The notes under the pieces were generated by a model, which saw only the letters and a program-made list of their open reading frames with translations, was not told the origin of the DNA and did no database searches. Positions 28,617 through 37,057 of a stretch of DNA of 64,000 nucleotides are shown in pieces. Where the stretch lies: the NCBI RefSeq assembly GCF_000196015.1, contig NC_007973.1, positions 2,046,001 through 2,110,000 of the forward strand, in the 5' to 3' direction. The first letter of the stretch is position 1. The number at the start of each line of letters is the position of its first letter. Source of the stretch: Cupriavidus metallidurans CH34 (GTDB lineage Bacteria > Pseudomonadota > Gammaproteobacteria > Burkholderiales > Burkholderiaceae). The translations under genes were made by a program, and so were the position numbers.

Positions 28617-29684
28617 TTAGCGCGGCGCGGCCGTCGAACCACGCACGACGAGTTCGGGCGTCAGCGAGACGGATACCACTGGCGCCTCCGGCTTGCCGAT
28701 CTTCTTGAGCAGCAGCGTAGCGGCCTGCTCGCCCATCTCGTGCACGGCAATACGGATCGTCGTCAGCGGTGGGGTCAGCGCATCCACGAACGGCATGTCG
28801 TTGTGCCCGACAACCGATACGTCATCCGGACAGCGGATGCCGTGCTCGCGCAAATAGTCATAGCAGCCCATCGCGACGAGGTCGTTGCCGGCCGCGATCG
28901 CGGTCAGGCCCGGCAATGCCTGGAACAGTTCGGCGCAGGCTTCACGTCCGGCCTCACGGGAGTAGCTGACGGCCTCCACCACCGCGTAGTCGTCGCGGCG
29001 CAAGCGATGGCGCTTGACCGCCTGCAGGAAGCCTTCGCGGCGCTGCTGGCCAGTGGACGTGGTCTCCGGTCCGGCGATATGGCCGATGCGGCGATGACCA
29101 AGCTTCACCAGGTGATCGACAGTCAGCTGCATCGCCAGCAAGCCATCGCTGACCACGCACGATGCGCACCCCGTCGGCTCACCCCGGTTGACCATCACCA
29201 CCGGGATGGAAAGCTTCAGGCAGTAGTCGAGGATCGGGTCGTCGCGCTCTGCTGTGGCCAGCACCAGTCCTTCCACCTGCCGCCCCATCAACTGGTCGAT
29301 GACGAACCGCTGACGCGACTTGTCGGCGCCGGCATTGACGACGATCGGCACATAGCCGTCACGCGCCAGCACCGATTCGATACCAGCAAGGATCGGCGGG
29401 AACACCGGGTTGGCAATATCGGGCAGCACCACGCCGACCAGTCCGGAACGCTGCGTGCGCAGGCCGGCCGCGATCCGGTTCGGCCGGAAGCCGCGCTGCT
29501 CGGCCAACTGCAGGATGCGTGCGGCCACCTCGTCGGCCACCAGATGCCGCGTGGCCGGATTCATCACGCGCGAGACGGTGGAGTAATGGACGTCAATCTC
29601 GGCAGCCAGGTCTTTGAGAGTCAGGCGTTTGCGCTCGGGCATGTTGGCAGCGGGCGGTGCGATTACGGGTTGGCGATGCGCCAT
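28617..29684 (-). CDS. LacI-family transcriptional regulator
   Basis: A 355-residue LacI/GntR-type (GntR of E. coli gluconate class) regulator: HTH and hinge helix at about 20-75 (LTLKDLAAEIDVHYSTVSRV, TRHLVADEVAARI), then a periplasmic-binding-protein-like effector domain (LVGVVLPDIANPVFPPILAG). It is the last gene after porin and Bug receptor. Two palindromes of the LacI-operator type (GCAAACGTTTGC) lie in front of the porin and of the dioxygenase gene; being downstream of one of them it is probably autoregulated. I chose ATG 29684; GTG 29705 and ATG 29642 are alternatives. Confidence 0.9.
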   Translation of the reverse strand: MAHRQPVIAPPAANMPERKRLTLKDLAAEIDVHYSTVSRVMNPATRHLVADEVAARILQLAEQRGFRPNRIAAGLRTQRSGLVGVVLPDIANPVFPPILAGIESVLARDGYVPIVVNAGADKSRQRFVIDQLMGRQVEGLVLATAERDDPILDYCLKLSIPVVMVNRGEPTGCASCVVSDGLLAMQLTVDHLVKLGHRRIGHIAGPETTSTGQQRREGFLQAVKRHRLRRDDYAVVEAVSYSREAGREACAELFQALPGLTAIAAGNDLVAMGCYDYLREHGIRCPDDVSVVGHNDMPFVDALTPPLTTIRIAVHEMGEQAATLLLKKIGKPEAPVVSVSLTPELVVRGSTAAPR

Positions 29685-29740
29685 TCTAGCGCCTGCGATC
29701 GGCACGCCCGTGCCCGCTTGCTGCCAGATGGCGGCCCCGG

Positions 29741-30718
29741 CTACTGCCCCGCCGTCACCCCCGACTGCCGCACCACTGGCGCGAGCTTGCCGATCTCCAC
29801 CTGGATATAGCTGGCGAACGCCTGCGGTGTGCTGCGGCGGGGCTCGGCACCCTGTGCAGCCATCCTCTCGCGCACGTCTGGCGAAGCCAGCACCTTGCCG
29901 ATCTCCGCGTTTAGCGCATCGACGATTTCCTTCGGGGTACCCGCCGGCGCCAGCACGCCGAACCAGGAATCGAAGGCGTAGCTTGGCAGTCCGGCCTCCG
30001 CTACCGTCGGGATATCGGGCAGCACGCTCGTGCGCGCGGGCGTGGTCACTGCCAGCGCGCGCAGCTTGCCTTGCTTGACAAACGGCATGGCGGAAAGCGT
30101 CGGCGCGAACATCATGTCACCGCGCCCGGCCATGACATCGGTCAGAGCCTCGCCAGTGCCCTTGTACGGAATATGCACGATGTCGATCCCGGCCTGCATC
30201 TTGAACAACTCGCCGCTCAGGTGCGTGGAACTGCCCGATCCCGCCGAGTCGAAGTTCATCGCGCCCGGCTTGGCCTTCGCCGCCGTCACCAGATCACGCA
30301 CCGACTTGTACGGACTCGCCGCGTTCACTACCAACACGTTCGGCACCGATGCCACCAGCGAGACCGGCGCGAAATCCTTGACCGTGTCATAGCCGAGCTT
30401 CGGGTAGAGCGTCGCATTGATGGCGTGGCCCACCGAGACCAGAATAAGGGTGTACCCATCCGGCGCCGACCGGGCCACCGTGGTGGCGCCAAGCGTGCCG
30501 CCCGCGCCAGGCCGGTTGTCGACAACGATCTGATACGTGCCGCCTTCGCCCATCTTGGTGCTGATGATGCGCGCCAGTATGTCGGTGGCGCTGCCGGCCG
30601 AGAACGGCACGACCAGCCGAATCGGCTTGCTGGGATAGTGCGGCGGCGCAGCCGTCGCCATGGTCGATGCCATTACAAGGGAAAGCATGGCGCCAAGCGC
30701 CTTGAAACGTCGAAGCAT
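29741..30718 (-). CDS. Bug/TctC-family periplasmic solute-binding protein
   Basis: A 325-residue Bug receptor with signal peptide (1-23, ending ATA), then the family signature YPSKPIRLVVPFSAGSATDILAR and later VVDNRPGAGGTLGA and FDSWFGVLAPAGTP. Such proteins bind small carboxylates and are greatly expanded in Burkholderiales. No TctA/TctB permease genes are adjacent, which is common for these orphan receptors. It lies 45 bp after the porin and 56 bp before lacI in one unit, suggesting joint uptake of the aromatic-acid substrate of the cluster (inference). Confidence 0.93.
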   Translation of the reverse strand: MLRRFKALGAMLSLVMASTMATAAPPHYPSKPIRLVVPFSAGSATDILARIISTKMGEGGTYQIVVDNRPGAGGTLGATTVARSAPDGYTLILVSVGHAINATLYPKLGYDTVKDFAPVSLVASVPNVLVVNAASPYKSVRDLVTAAKAKPGAMNFDSAGSGSSTHLSGELFKMQAGIDIVHIPYKGTGEALTDVMAGRGDMMFAPTLSAMPFVKQGKLRALAVTTPARTSVLPDIPTVAEAGLPSYAFDSWFGVLAPAGTPKEIVDALNAEIGKVLASPDVRERMAAQGAEPRRSTPQAFASYIQVEIGKLAPVVRQSGVTAGQ

Positions 30719-30763
30719 GATATGTCTCCTCGCGATGCGTGTGCGGGTGCGGGTATTCGAACG

Positions 30764-31879
30764 TCAGAAGAAGTGACGCATGCCGAGCGCCACTGTTTGC
30801 GGGTCAGCGCCAGCCTTGATGCCGAGCTGGTTGATTGCGAAGTCGTAGACCGCGTTCTTCTTGTTGTTGATGCGGCTGTAGTACGCGAACAGCGCCGTGC
30901 GCTTCGACAGCGGATAGTCGTAGCCAACCGTGAACTGGATAGCTCCCGTCTCGGCGCCACTGCGGAAGTAGCCAATCGTGCTGGTCGACGACCCTGTCCC
31001 GTTCGCGGCATATGCAACGCCAGCGCGCACACTGCCGGTACCTACCTGCTGCACCAGCGACGCGTAATAGGCGTTGCGCTGCAGGTCACCCGTATCGGTG
31101 CGGTAGTGCAGGTGCTCGTAGATCGCCGCAAGGCGCGTCCCCTGGAACAACTGGTAAGCGATGCCGAATTTCAGCGCATCGTCGTTGCGGCCCGCGGCCT
31201 GATAGTGTTGGTGGATTTCGTAGGCGACGGTGGCGTTCAGCGGGCCACGTTCGTAGACGGCAGCCATCGAGTACAGCGCCGGATTGCGCGGCACGGTGAG
31301 CTTTTCCTCTGGCAGCCCCCAGCCGAGCGAGACACTGACGCCGGCCAGTGACGGCGAACGGTACTGCACGATGTTCTTCTGACGCCGGTCGAACGAACTG
31401 GTGTCCTGCACGTTGTCGGAGCTCGAGGTCGATCCGTTGCCGATCAGCGCCATGTAGCCGGCGGTGGTCGGGTAGTACGGGTCGTAACCCATCGTTGCCT
31501 CGGTGTAGGGCGTGGTCCAATGCCCCATGAAAAACAGGCCATAGTCGCCCTGCAGACCGATGCGCGAATTGCGTCCCGCGATCTGTCCCTGCCCGGTATC
31601 GATCGACAGGTTGCTTTCGATCTGCCACACCGCCTTCAGCGATCCTCCCAGATCTTCCTCACCGCGGAAGCCGAACACCGAACGGTTGTTGGTCTGGCGC
31701 ACCACGCTGCCAAGCGACGTGCCATTCGTCGAGGTACTGGCGCTCGAATACTCGATGGCTGTGTTGAGCCGGCCATAGATCGTCACGTTGGTTTCCGCGC
31801 TGGCGTCGGCGACAAAGCCGGTCGCCATGACGACCAGTGGCATGACGTGGCGTCGGCGCAGGTGCAGTATCGGGGGCAT
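30764..31879 (-). CDS. General porin (Gram-negative OmpC-like, Burkholderiales type)
   Basis: A 371-residue trimeric-porin-type protein with a signal peptide (1-28, ending ADASAE), first strand NVTIYGRLNTAIEYSS, the motif SVFGFRGEEDLGGSLKAVWQ near residues 60-80, alternating amphipathic strands and C-terminal Phe (GMRHFF). It forms a diffusion pore in the outer membrane. ATG 31879 has GGAG ten to twelve bases upstream. The 112-bp gap to the cupin gene holds a LacI-type palindrome, so this gene begins a second, separately controlled unit with the Bug receptor and lacI. Confidence 0.93.
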   Translation of the reverse strand: MPPILHLRRRHVMPLVVMATGFVADASAETNVTIYGRLNTAIEYSSASTSTNGTSLGSVVRQTNNRSVFGFRGEEDLGGSLKAVWQIESNLSIDTGQGQIAGRNSRIGLQGDYGLFFMGHWTTPYTEATMGYDPYYPTTAGYMALIGNGSTSSSDNVQDTSSFDRRQKNIVQYRSPSLAGVSVSLGWGLPEEKLTVPRNPALYSMAAVYERGPLNATVAYEIHQHYQAAGRNDDALKFGIAYQLFQGTRLAAIYEHLHYRTDTGDLQRNAYYASLVQQVGTGSVRAGVAYAANGTGSSTSTIGYFRSGAETGAIQFTVGYDYPLSKRTALFAYYSRINNKKNAVYDFAINQLGIKAGADPQTVALGMRHFF

Positions 31880-31937
31880 CTTTTTGTCTCCAGGTTTTTT
31901 TATGTTCTTCTGATGCCCGCCTCGGGCCGCATAAAGC

Positions 31938-31949
31938 GCAAACGTTTGC
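31938..31949. promoter_or_regulatory. LacI-type operator O2, before porin
   Basis: GCAAACGTTTGC is a perfect 12-bp palindrome with the central ACGT typical of LacI-family operators, 59 bp before the porin start. The same core occurs before the dioxygenase gene at 36038-36051. Confidence 0.75.
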
Positions 31950-31991
31950 ATTCCGGGGCGGACGAGGACTTCAAGGGTCAACTGCTTAGGG

Positions 31992-32342
31992 TTATGGATT
32001 GACAGCTTTCGGATAAGGCATGGCCAGCAGCAACATCGCTGGCCGATTGCCAGGGTTGGATACCTGGCGCCCCTCTCCCGGCGCCAGCCGCACCGAATCG
32101 AACTGGCCGAGCGTGACGCTCTCCCCGGGCGTCCGGATGCATACCTCGCCTTCCAGCACCACGTAGTGCTTTTCCACGGGCGAGGCATCCATGGACGTGT
32201 GGCCGCCCGGGAGGATCACGGACACGCCCATCCACAACGCCTCGGACGGCCCAGCTTCGTGCCCCTGCAAGCGCAGGCAGTGCATACCTTCGTGATTGGC
32301 TGGGAAATAGGCCGGCGCCTGTGCGAACCGGGTGGTGTTCAT
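31992..32342 (-). CDS. Cupin-domain protein
   Basis: A 116-residue small beta-barrel protein of the cupin fold: first motif around GGHTSMDASPVEKHYVVLEGE (about 46-66), second around VRLAPGEGRQVSNPGNRPAM (about 84-103). Its first motif keeps the histidine of EKHYVVLEGE, but the second has no obvious metal-ligand His, so a non-enzymatic or altered role is possible. The ATG overlaps the stop of the preceding MDR gene (ATGA), showing translational coupling within the dioxygenase operon. Confidence 0.8.
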   Translation of the reverse strand: MNTTRFAQAPAYFPANHEGMHCLRLQGHEAGPSEALWMGVSVILPGGHTSMDASPVEKHYVVLEGEVCIRTPGESVTLGQFDSVRLAPGEGRQVSNPGNRPAMLLLAMPYPKAVNP

Positions 32343-33328
32343 GGCTTGAGCACCACGCGCTCGCTCGCGCCCTGCAGTACCGCGCGATACGCCTCCCGGG
32401 CATCCGCAAGTGCATACGTGTAGTCGTCGAGTACCGGGAATGGCTTCAACGCACCGGAGGCGAACATCGGGGCGAGCGCATCCAGGATGTTGGCGCACGC
32501 CTGGCTGTCCAGTGCGAGCGTATCGACGCCGACATACGTGTGTTGGCCGCGATAGAACGCGAAGATGTCGAACGGTACAGGCTTCTCGATCGTCGAGATG
32601 AAGATCTGCGTGGCACCAATCGCCATGGCCAGATTCGCTTGTTCGAAGTACGGGCTGCCCACGGTGTTGTAGACGATGTCCGCACCATGGCCGCCGGTCT
32701 CGGCCCGCACCACGTCGGCAATGCCTTCACGGCTGGCGTCGATCATGCGCACCGGACCGCTTGCGTGGCCGCGATACGGCTCGGCGCCACGCTCGACGGC
32801 GAAGACACGCGCGCCGAGCGCCGTGGCGATCTGGATCGTGGCCTGCCCCACCTTGCCGTTTCCACCGCCGACCAGCACCACGCTGCCTGCCTTCGGCATG
32901 CCCGCGCGTCGCAAGCCTTCGTACGCGGTGATGAACGGCACACCCACCGCACCCGCTTCCAGCAGCGACAGCGTAGCCGGCTTGGCGCGCACCGATTGCG
33001 CGTTGACGCGCAGGTACTTGCCATGGGTGCCGTCGCGGCGGATACCAAGCTCGCCGCCGCTGCCCCATACCTGCTGGCCCATGAGCGCAGCCGGCCCATC
33101 TATGACGACGCCTGCGTAGTCTCGCCCCGGGGTACGCGGCCAGACCGCGTGGGGCATCAGGCCGAGCGTCGCCTTCACGTCGCTCGGGTTCACCCCGGCG
33201 CTGGTCACTTCGATCACGCATTCGCCATCGGCAGCCTCGGGGCGTGGCACCCCCAACAGGGTGAGATCGAGTTCGTCGATGTTCGCGGCTTTTCGTTTGA
33301 CCTGGATAGTGTTCATGATGATTGGCAT
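32339..33328 (-). CDS. MDR-family NAD(P)H-dependent oxidoreductase (quinone-oxidoreductase-like)
   Basis: A 329-residue medium-chain dehydrogenase/reductase. N-terminal GroES-like part (VIEVTSAGVNPSDVKATLG, PRTPGRDYAGVV), then a Rossmann domain with VVLVGGGNGKVGQATIQIA (about 150-168). The zinc-ligand cysteines of alcohol dehydrogenases are absent, as in the QOR-like class. In the operon it may reduce an unsaturated ring-cleavage product such as maleylacetate, replacing the usual maleylacetate reductase (inference). Two ATG codons (33328, 33316) are possible starts; neither has a strong ribosome binding site. Confidence 0.85.
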   Translation of the reverse strand: MPIIMNTIQVKRKAANIDELDLTLLGVPRPEAADGECVIEVTSAGVNPSDVKATLGLMPHAVWPRTPGRDYAGVVIDGPAALMGQQVWGSGGELGIRRDGTHGKYLRVNAQSVRAKPATLSLLEAGAVGVPFITAYEGLRRAGMPKAGSVVLVGGGNGKVGQATIQIATALGARVFAVERGAEPYRGHASGPVRMIDASREGIADVVRAETGGHGADIVYNTVGSPYFEQANLAMAIGATQIFISTIEKPVPFDIFAFYRGQHTYVGVDTLALDSQACANILDALAPMFASGALKPFPVLDDYTYALADAREAYRAVLQGASERVVLKP

Positions 33329-33343
33329 GCAGTAGAGAAGGAA

Positions 33344-34228
33344 TCAGACTTCGCGCAGTCCGAGCGTGCGGCGCGCATCGGCGGATGAAGCGATGTCGCC
33401 ACCGAGCGACTTCACGATGTCGCGCGCCTTGGCGACCAACGCGGCGTTGCTCGGCGCCAGCACGCCTTTTTCGAGATAGATGTTGTCTTCCAGGCCGACT
33501 CGGACGTGGCCACCCGCCAGCCAGGCCTGCGCGACGATCGGGAACTCCGCGCGGCCGATGCCGAACGCCGACCAGTGCGCGCCCGGTGGCAGCATGTTGC
33601 GGGCGTAGAAGATCGTTTCCGGCGTGGGTGCGAAGCCATACTTCACGCCCAGCACGAAAGTCCACAGCCCCGGGCCTTCAAGCACGCCATCACGCATGAA
33701 GTCGAGCGCCATGTTCAGATCGCCTGAATCGAAGATCTCGAGCTCCGGCATCACGCCTGCGGCGCGAATCACCTCGGCCATCTTGCGGACGTTGCCCGGC
33801 GTGTTGATCACCACGTCGGCGCCCGAGTTCATCGTGTTGAGGTCGAGTGAGCACACGTCGGGACGCAATGCGGCGATGTGCTCGACGCGCTTGAGCGGAT
33901 GCAGCAGCGTGGTACCCGCCGCAGCCACGCGCGGCTCGTCCTCGTCGGGCACAAAGCGCCCGCCGGGGCCCGTGGTCAGGTTGATGATCAGCGCACGGTT
34001 GCGCGCGCGGATGCGGTCGATCACGTCGGCGTAGTAATCGAGACGCATCGACGGCTTGCCCGTTTCCGGATCGCGTACATGGATGTGCGCGACGGCAGCG
34101 CCAGCGTCGGCCGCTTCGAGCGCGGCGTTGGCGATCTGTTCCGGTGTGATGGGCAGACCGGGATGCTGGTCTGGCTTGACGATATTGCCGGTCACCGCGC
34201 AGGTGATGATGGTCTTGCGTGCGTGCAT
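33344..34228 (-). CDS. Beta-keto acid cleavage enzyme (BKACE, DUF849)
   Basis: A 294-residue zinc-dependent TIM-barrel enzyme of the BKACE family, which condenses a beta-keto acid with acetyl-CoA to give acetoacetate and a new acyl-CoA. Visible family marks: KTIITCAVTGNIVKP at the N-terminus, metal ligands His48 and His50 in AHIHVRDPETGKPS, and NLTTGPGGRF near 105. Full length for the family. Family members are known to accept different beta-keto acids including beta-ketoadipate. Following a ring-cleavage dioxygenase, it could take the place of the CoA-transferase/thiolase pair (inference). The gene starts 28 bp after the SDR. Confidence 0.93.
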   Translation of the reverse strand: MHARKTIITCAVTGNIVKPDQHPGLPITPEQIANAALEAADAGAAVAHIHVRDPETGKPSMRLDYYADVIDRIRARNRALIINLTTGPGGRFVPDEDEPRVAAAGTTLLHPLKRVEHIAALRPDVCSLDLNTMNSGADVVINTPGNVRKMAEVIRAAGVMPELEIFDSGDLNMALDFMRDGVLEGPGLWTFVLGVKYGFAPTPETIFYARNMLPPGAHWSAFGIGRAEFPIVAQAWLAGGHVRVGLEDNIYLEKGVLAPSNAALVAKARDIVKSLGGDIASSADARRTLGLREV

Positions 34229-34256
34229 GGATACGTTGAACTGAGAAGAAAAGGAA

Positions 34257-35006
34257 TCAGCCGAGCTGGCGCCCGCCATCGACGACGATGGTGGTGCCCG
34301 TGGCAAAGCGAAGCGATGTGGCGCACGCGACGATGGCGTCAGCCACGTCCTGCGCCTGGCCGATCCGCCGCAGCGGTGTGGTCTTGGCCGCGCGTTCATT
34401 GAAGCTGCTATCGCGGCCCGGTACGAAGCCGGTATCCACTACGCCCGGAGAAACATTGAGCACGCGGATTGCTGGGGCGAGTGCACGGCCCAGCGACATT
34501 GCCATGACGTCGAGACCCGCCTTGACCGCGCAGTACGCAACGTTGCTGCCTTGCCCGGTGCGCCCCGCGATCGAGCCGACGTTGACGACCAGGCCGTCGC
34601 CGTTCGCGCGCAGCAGTGGTGCGAACGCGCGAATCGCGGCGAACTGGCCGCGCCAGTTGACGGCAAACATTTCGTCGATCAACGCATCGTCGAGCGCATC
34701 GAGATCGGCATGCGGAATCGCACGTGTGAAGCCCGACGTGTTGACGAGGATGTCGACACGTCCGTAATGATGCTGGACGTCGTCCGCAAGCAGCCGCAGC
34801 GTGGCGCTGTCGCCGACTTCTGCATGAGCAGCCAGGTGATTGCCGGCCGGCAGCGTGGCGACGGCGCTCGCGGTGCGGTCCGCATCGCGTCCGGTCAGCA
34901 CCACGCTGGCGCCGATCTCTGCCAGCGCATGGCCTGTGGCGAGGCCAATGCCGCCGGTGCCACCGATGATCACGGCGACTTTGCCGGATAGGGAATGAAT
35001 AGGCAT
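34257..35006 (-). CDS. Short-chain dehydrogenase/reductase
   Basis: A 249-residue classical SDR: NAD(P)-binding GGTGGIG at 15-21, NTSG at about 89-92, catalytic Ser145, Tyr158 and Lys162 (YCAVK). I chose the ATG at 35006 (MPIHSLSGKVAVIIGG), since longer frames add non-homologous residues. It lies between the dioxygenase (67 bp upstream) and BKACE genes in one operon and may oxidise or reduce an upper-pathway aromatic or alicyclic intermediate. Confidence 0.92.
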   Translation of the reverse strand: MPIHSLSGKVAVIIGGTGGIGLATGHALAEIGASVVLTGRDADRTASAVATLPAGNHLAAHAEVGDSATLRLLADDVQHHYGRVDILVNTSGFTRAIPHADLDALDDALIDEMFAVNWRGQFAAIRAFAPLLRANGDGLVVNVGSIAGRTGQGSNVAYCAVKAGLDVMAMSLGRALAPAIRVLNVSPGVVDTGFVPGRDSSFNERAAKTTPLRRIGQAQDVADAIVACATSLRFATGTTIVVDGGRQLG

Positions 35007-35073
35007 GTTCAGTTGGATGAATGGAAGGTCGTGATAAACGTTGCGACGGTGGAGCGACGGGTTCGTCGGTCCA

Positions 35074-36012
35074 TCAATCGATCGGCGGACGCGGGAACGT
35101 CTGAACGCCCGGTTCCAGCGTGAAATCAAATGCCAGCGTGTAGAACGGCGCGGGTATGTCGCCCCACGGGCTGCGTCCCGCTTCCACCTGCTGAAAGCGG
35201 CCAACGAGCTGGCGATGCACGCCGAACGTGACATCGGTTTCGAGAATGTCGGAGTCGTCGGCAAACACCTGCGTCACCAGCGTGCGATAGCCCGGCGCGG
35301 CGACGATGAAATGGATATGCGCTGGGCGATACGGATGGCGAAACTGCGCTGCCAGCAGTTCGCCGACCGGGCCGTTGGTGGGCACAGGATAGCCGGCCGG
35401 GCGCACGGTGCGGAAGTGATAGCCGCCTTCCGCATCGGTCTGGAACAGTCCGCGCAGATTGCGGTCCGGCTGGTTCGGGTCCTGATTGTCGTAGAGCCCG
35501 ACCGGCGACGCCTGCCAGACTTCGACCGTCGCGCCGCGCAATGGCGTGCCGTCGGTCGCACGCACGGTGCCGCTGACGAACAGTGGCAGACCCGGTGCGT
35601 CGTCCTGCACCACGCAATCGCCGCACTGGTAACGCGGCGCATTGGCGCGATAGAACGGCCCCAGCAGCGCGCCCGGGGTACGGCCACCCACTGTGCTGTT
35701 GTTCATCGTGGTCACCAGTGTCGACAGGCCCAGCACGTCGGCGGCGAGCACCACCTCATTGTTGGTGGCGTGCGTGGCGTGGCCAAGCGCGGCAATGAAC
35801 TCGAGCCCTAACTCAAACTCCTCGTCGGTCGGACGCACTTCGCGCAGGAATTCGTGCAGATGCCGCACCAGCGCCGCCATCACGGTGCGCAGGCGCGGAT
35901 TCTCCGTTCCCTCCATTGCACGCCTGACAACGTCGGTCACCGACCATTCGTCGTCGATCAGGGCCAGGTCTTCAATGGATTGCGGCGTCGATCGAGATTG
36001 CATCGTCTCCAT
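35074..36012 (-). CDS. Intradiol ring-cleavage dioxygenase (hydroxyquinol/catechol 1,2-dioxygenase-like)
   Basis: A 312-residue non-haem Fe(III) dioxygenase. The helical N-terminal dimerisation domain (about 25-110) is followed by a beta-sandwich with iron ligands Tyr174 (VGLYDNQ), Tyr208 (AGYPVP), His232 and His234 (RPAHIHF). The N-terminal domain plus the VEVWQASPVGLYDNQDPNQP segment resembles hydroxyquinol 1,2-dioxygenases, which open 1,2,4-trihydroxybenzene to maleylacetate; catechol or chlorocatechol cannot be excluded. ATG 36012 has GAAGGA seven bases upstream. It heads the operon, and a 14-bp LacI-type palindrome lies 26 bp before the start. Confidence 0.92.
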   Translation of the reverse strand: METMQSRSTPQSIEDLALIDDEWSVTDVVRRAMEGTENPRLRTVMAALVRHLHEFLREVRPTDEEFELGLEFIAALGHATHATNNEVVLAADVLGLSTLVTTMNNSTVGGRTPGALLGPFYRANAPRYQCGDCVVQDDAPGLPLFVSGTVRATDGTPLRGATVEVWQASPVGLYDNQDPNQPDRNLRGLFQTDAEGGYHFRTVRPAGYPVPTNGPVGELLAAQFRHPYRPAHIHFIVAAPGYRTLVTQVFADDSDILETDVTFGVHRQLVGRFQQVEAGRSPWGDIPAPFYTLAFDFTLEPGVQTFPRPPID

Positions 36013-36037
36013 GGTTTCTTCCTTCTTCTCATGTTTT

Positions 36038-36051
36038 TGCAAACGTTTGCA
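36038..36051. promoter_or_regulatory. LacI-type operator O1, before the dioxygenase operon
   Basis: TGCAAACGTTTGCA is a perfect 14-bp palindrome with central ACGT, 26 bp before the dioxygenase start, a place where bound repressor would block transcription. Its 12-bp core is identical to O2 at 31938-31949. Confidence 0.8.
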
Positions 36052-36210
36052 TTATGGACACCGAATCGTGAAGATCAAGCAGAATTTTTCGTCCGCAGGA
36101 ACCCGGAACGTCACAGCGACCCGGAAAATCCAATCAAATCAACGGATACGGTGCGTGTCAGGCAAAACCCGTAGTTGACCGATGGGAGGCCGCCTAAACC
36201 GTCAGCGCCC

Positions 36211-36777
36211 TCACTTGAACAGCCAGCGCGCCACAAGCCGGGTATAGCGTGGCATCACCACGTAGACCATCAGGAACACGATTGCCGCCGAAACGACGGC
36301 CTTGTCGGCAAACGAGTCGCGGGCGAAGCCGAGACGGGCGAGCATTGGCACCACCCCCAGCGGAACAACAATGCTGAGCGGCAAGATCGCGCTCCACGTG
36401 ACAAGCCACTGCTTCCACGCGGTCGGCACTTTGACCGGTGCGTGCTTCGGCGTGAACCAGAAATCGAGACCTGTTCGGATCTCGTATCGATCGCCCTGCC
36501 GCAGCGACGACTGCATCCGCGCAATATGCTGCCGGCGCTCATCGGATTCCATCCAGGCATTCAGGCTTTTGAAGTCAGCGAAACGGACGATCGTCGCGTA
36601 TTCACGGCTCTTGCCGACCGGGCGGATCACGTCGGTGCTCAGGTAGCCTGGAAACCTGGAGCAGGCGACACGGATGTCGGCGAGCCACGTCTCATACTGC
36701 CCGGCGGCGCCGGGCTCGACCTCGTGAACAATGATGCTGGTCACGATGTCCTGAGGGTTGAGGGTTGTCGTGTTCAT
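36211..36777 (-). CDS. ABM-domain (antibiotic biosynthesis monooxygenase-like) membrane protein
   Basis: A 188-residue protein. The first 100 residues form a dimeric alpha-beta-barrel ABM-type domain (VTSIIVHEVEPGAAGQYETW, FPGYLSTDVIRPVGKSREYA, FADFKSLNAWMESDERRQHI). Two hydrophobic helices follow (about 123-145 and 160-180), anchoring it to the inner membrane. Fusion of an ABM domain to membrane helices is a known but uncharacterised arrangement. It is divergent from the YcaC-like hydrolase at 37058 with a 280-bp gap, and separate from the dioxygenase operon. Confidence 0.85.
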   Translation of the reverse strand: MNTTTLNPQDIVTSIIVHEVEPGAAGQYETWLADIRVACSRFPGYLSTDVIRPVGKSREYATIVRFADFKSLNAWMESDERRQHIARMQSSLRQGDRYEIRTGLDFWFTPKHAPVKVPTAWKQWLVTWSAILPLSIVVPLGVVPMLARLGFARDSFADKAVVSAAIVFLMVYVVMPRYTRLVARWLFK

Positions 36778-37057
36778 CTCGCTCCCAATGGATAGAACTC
36801 AGTCGCTTTTGAAATGCGAGAGCGCGTCAGGGCTTCAGGACCGCGCATGGCATGCGGTTCGACCTCGCGCCCATGGTTTCACCGCCCAATTCCAAAGATC
36901 AAAAAATTTGAACAACACTTACAATCCAGATCGGATGTTTGTGCGCTCGCCATCGCTATAGTTCTGCACATGGACAGCGCAACAACGCAACGAACTGAAA
37001 GCGGCGCTGCCAGACCAAGAACTCAAATTCCTTGAATAAAACTTAGTGGAGAGCACC

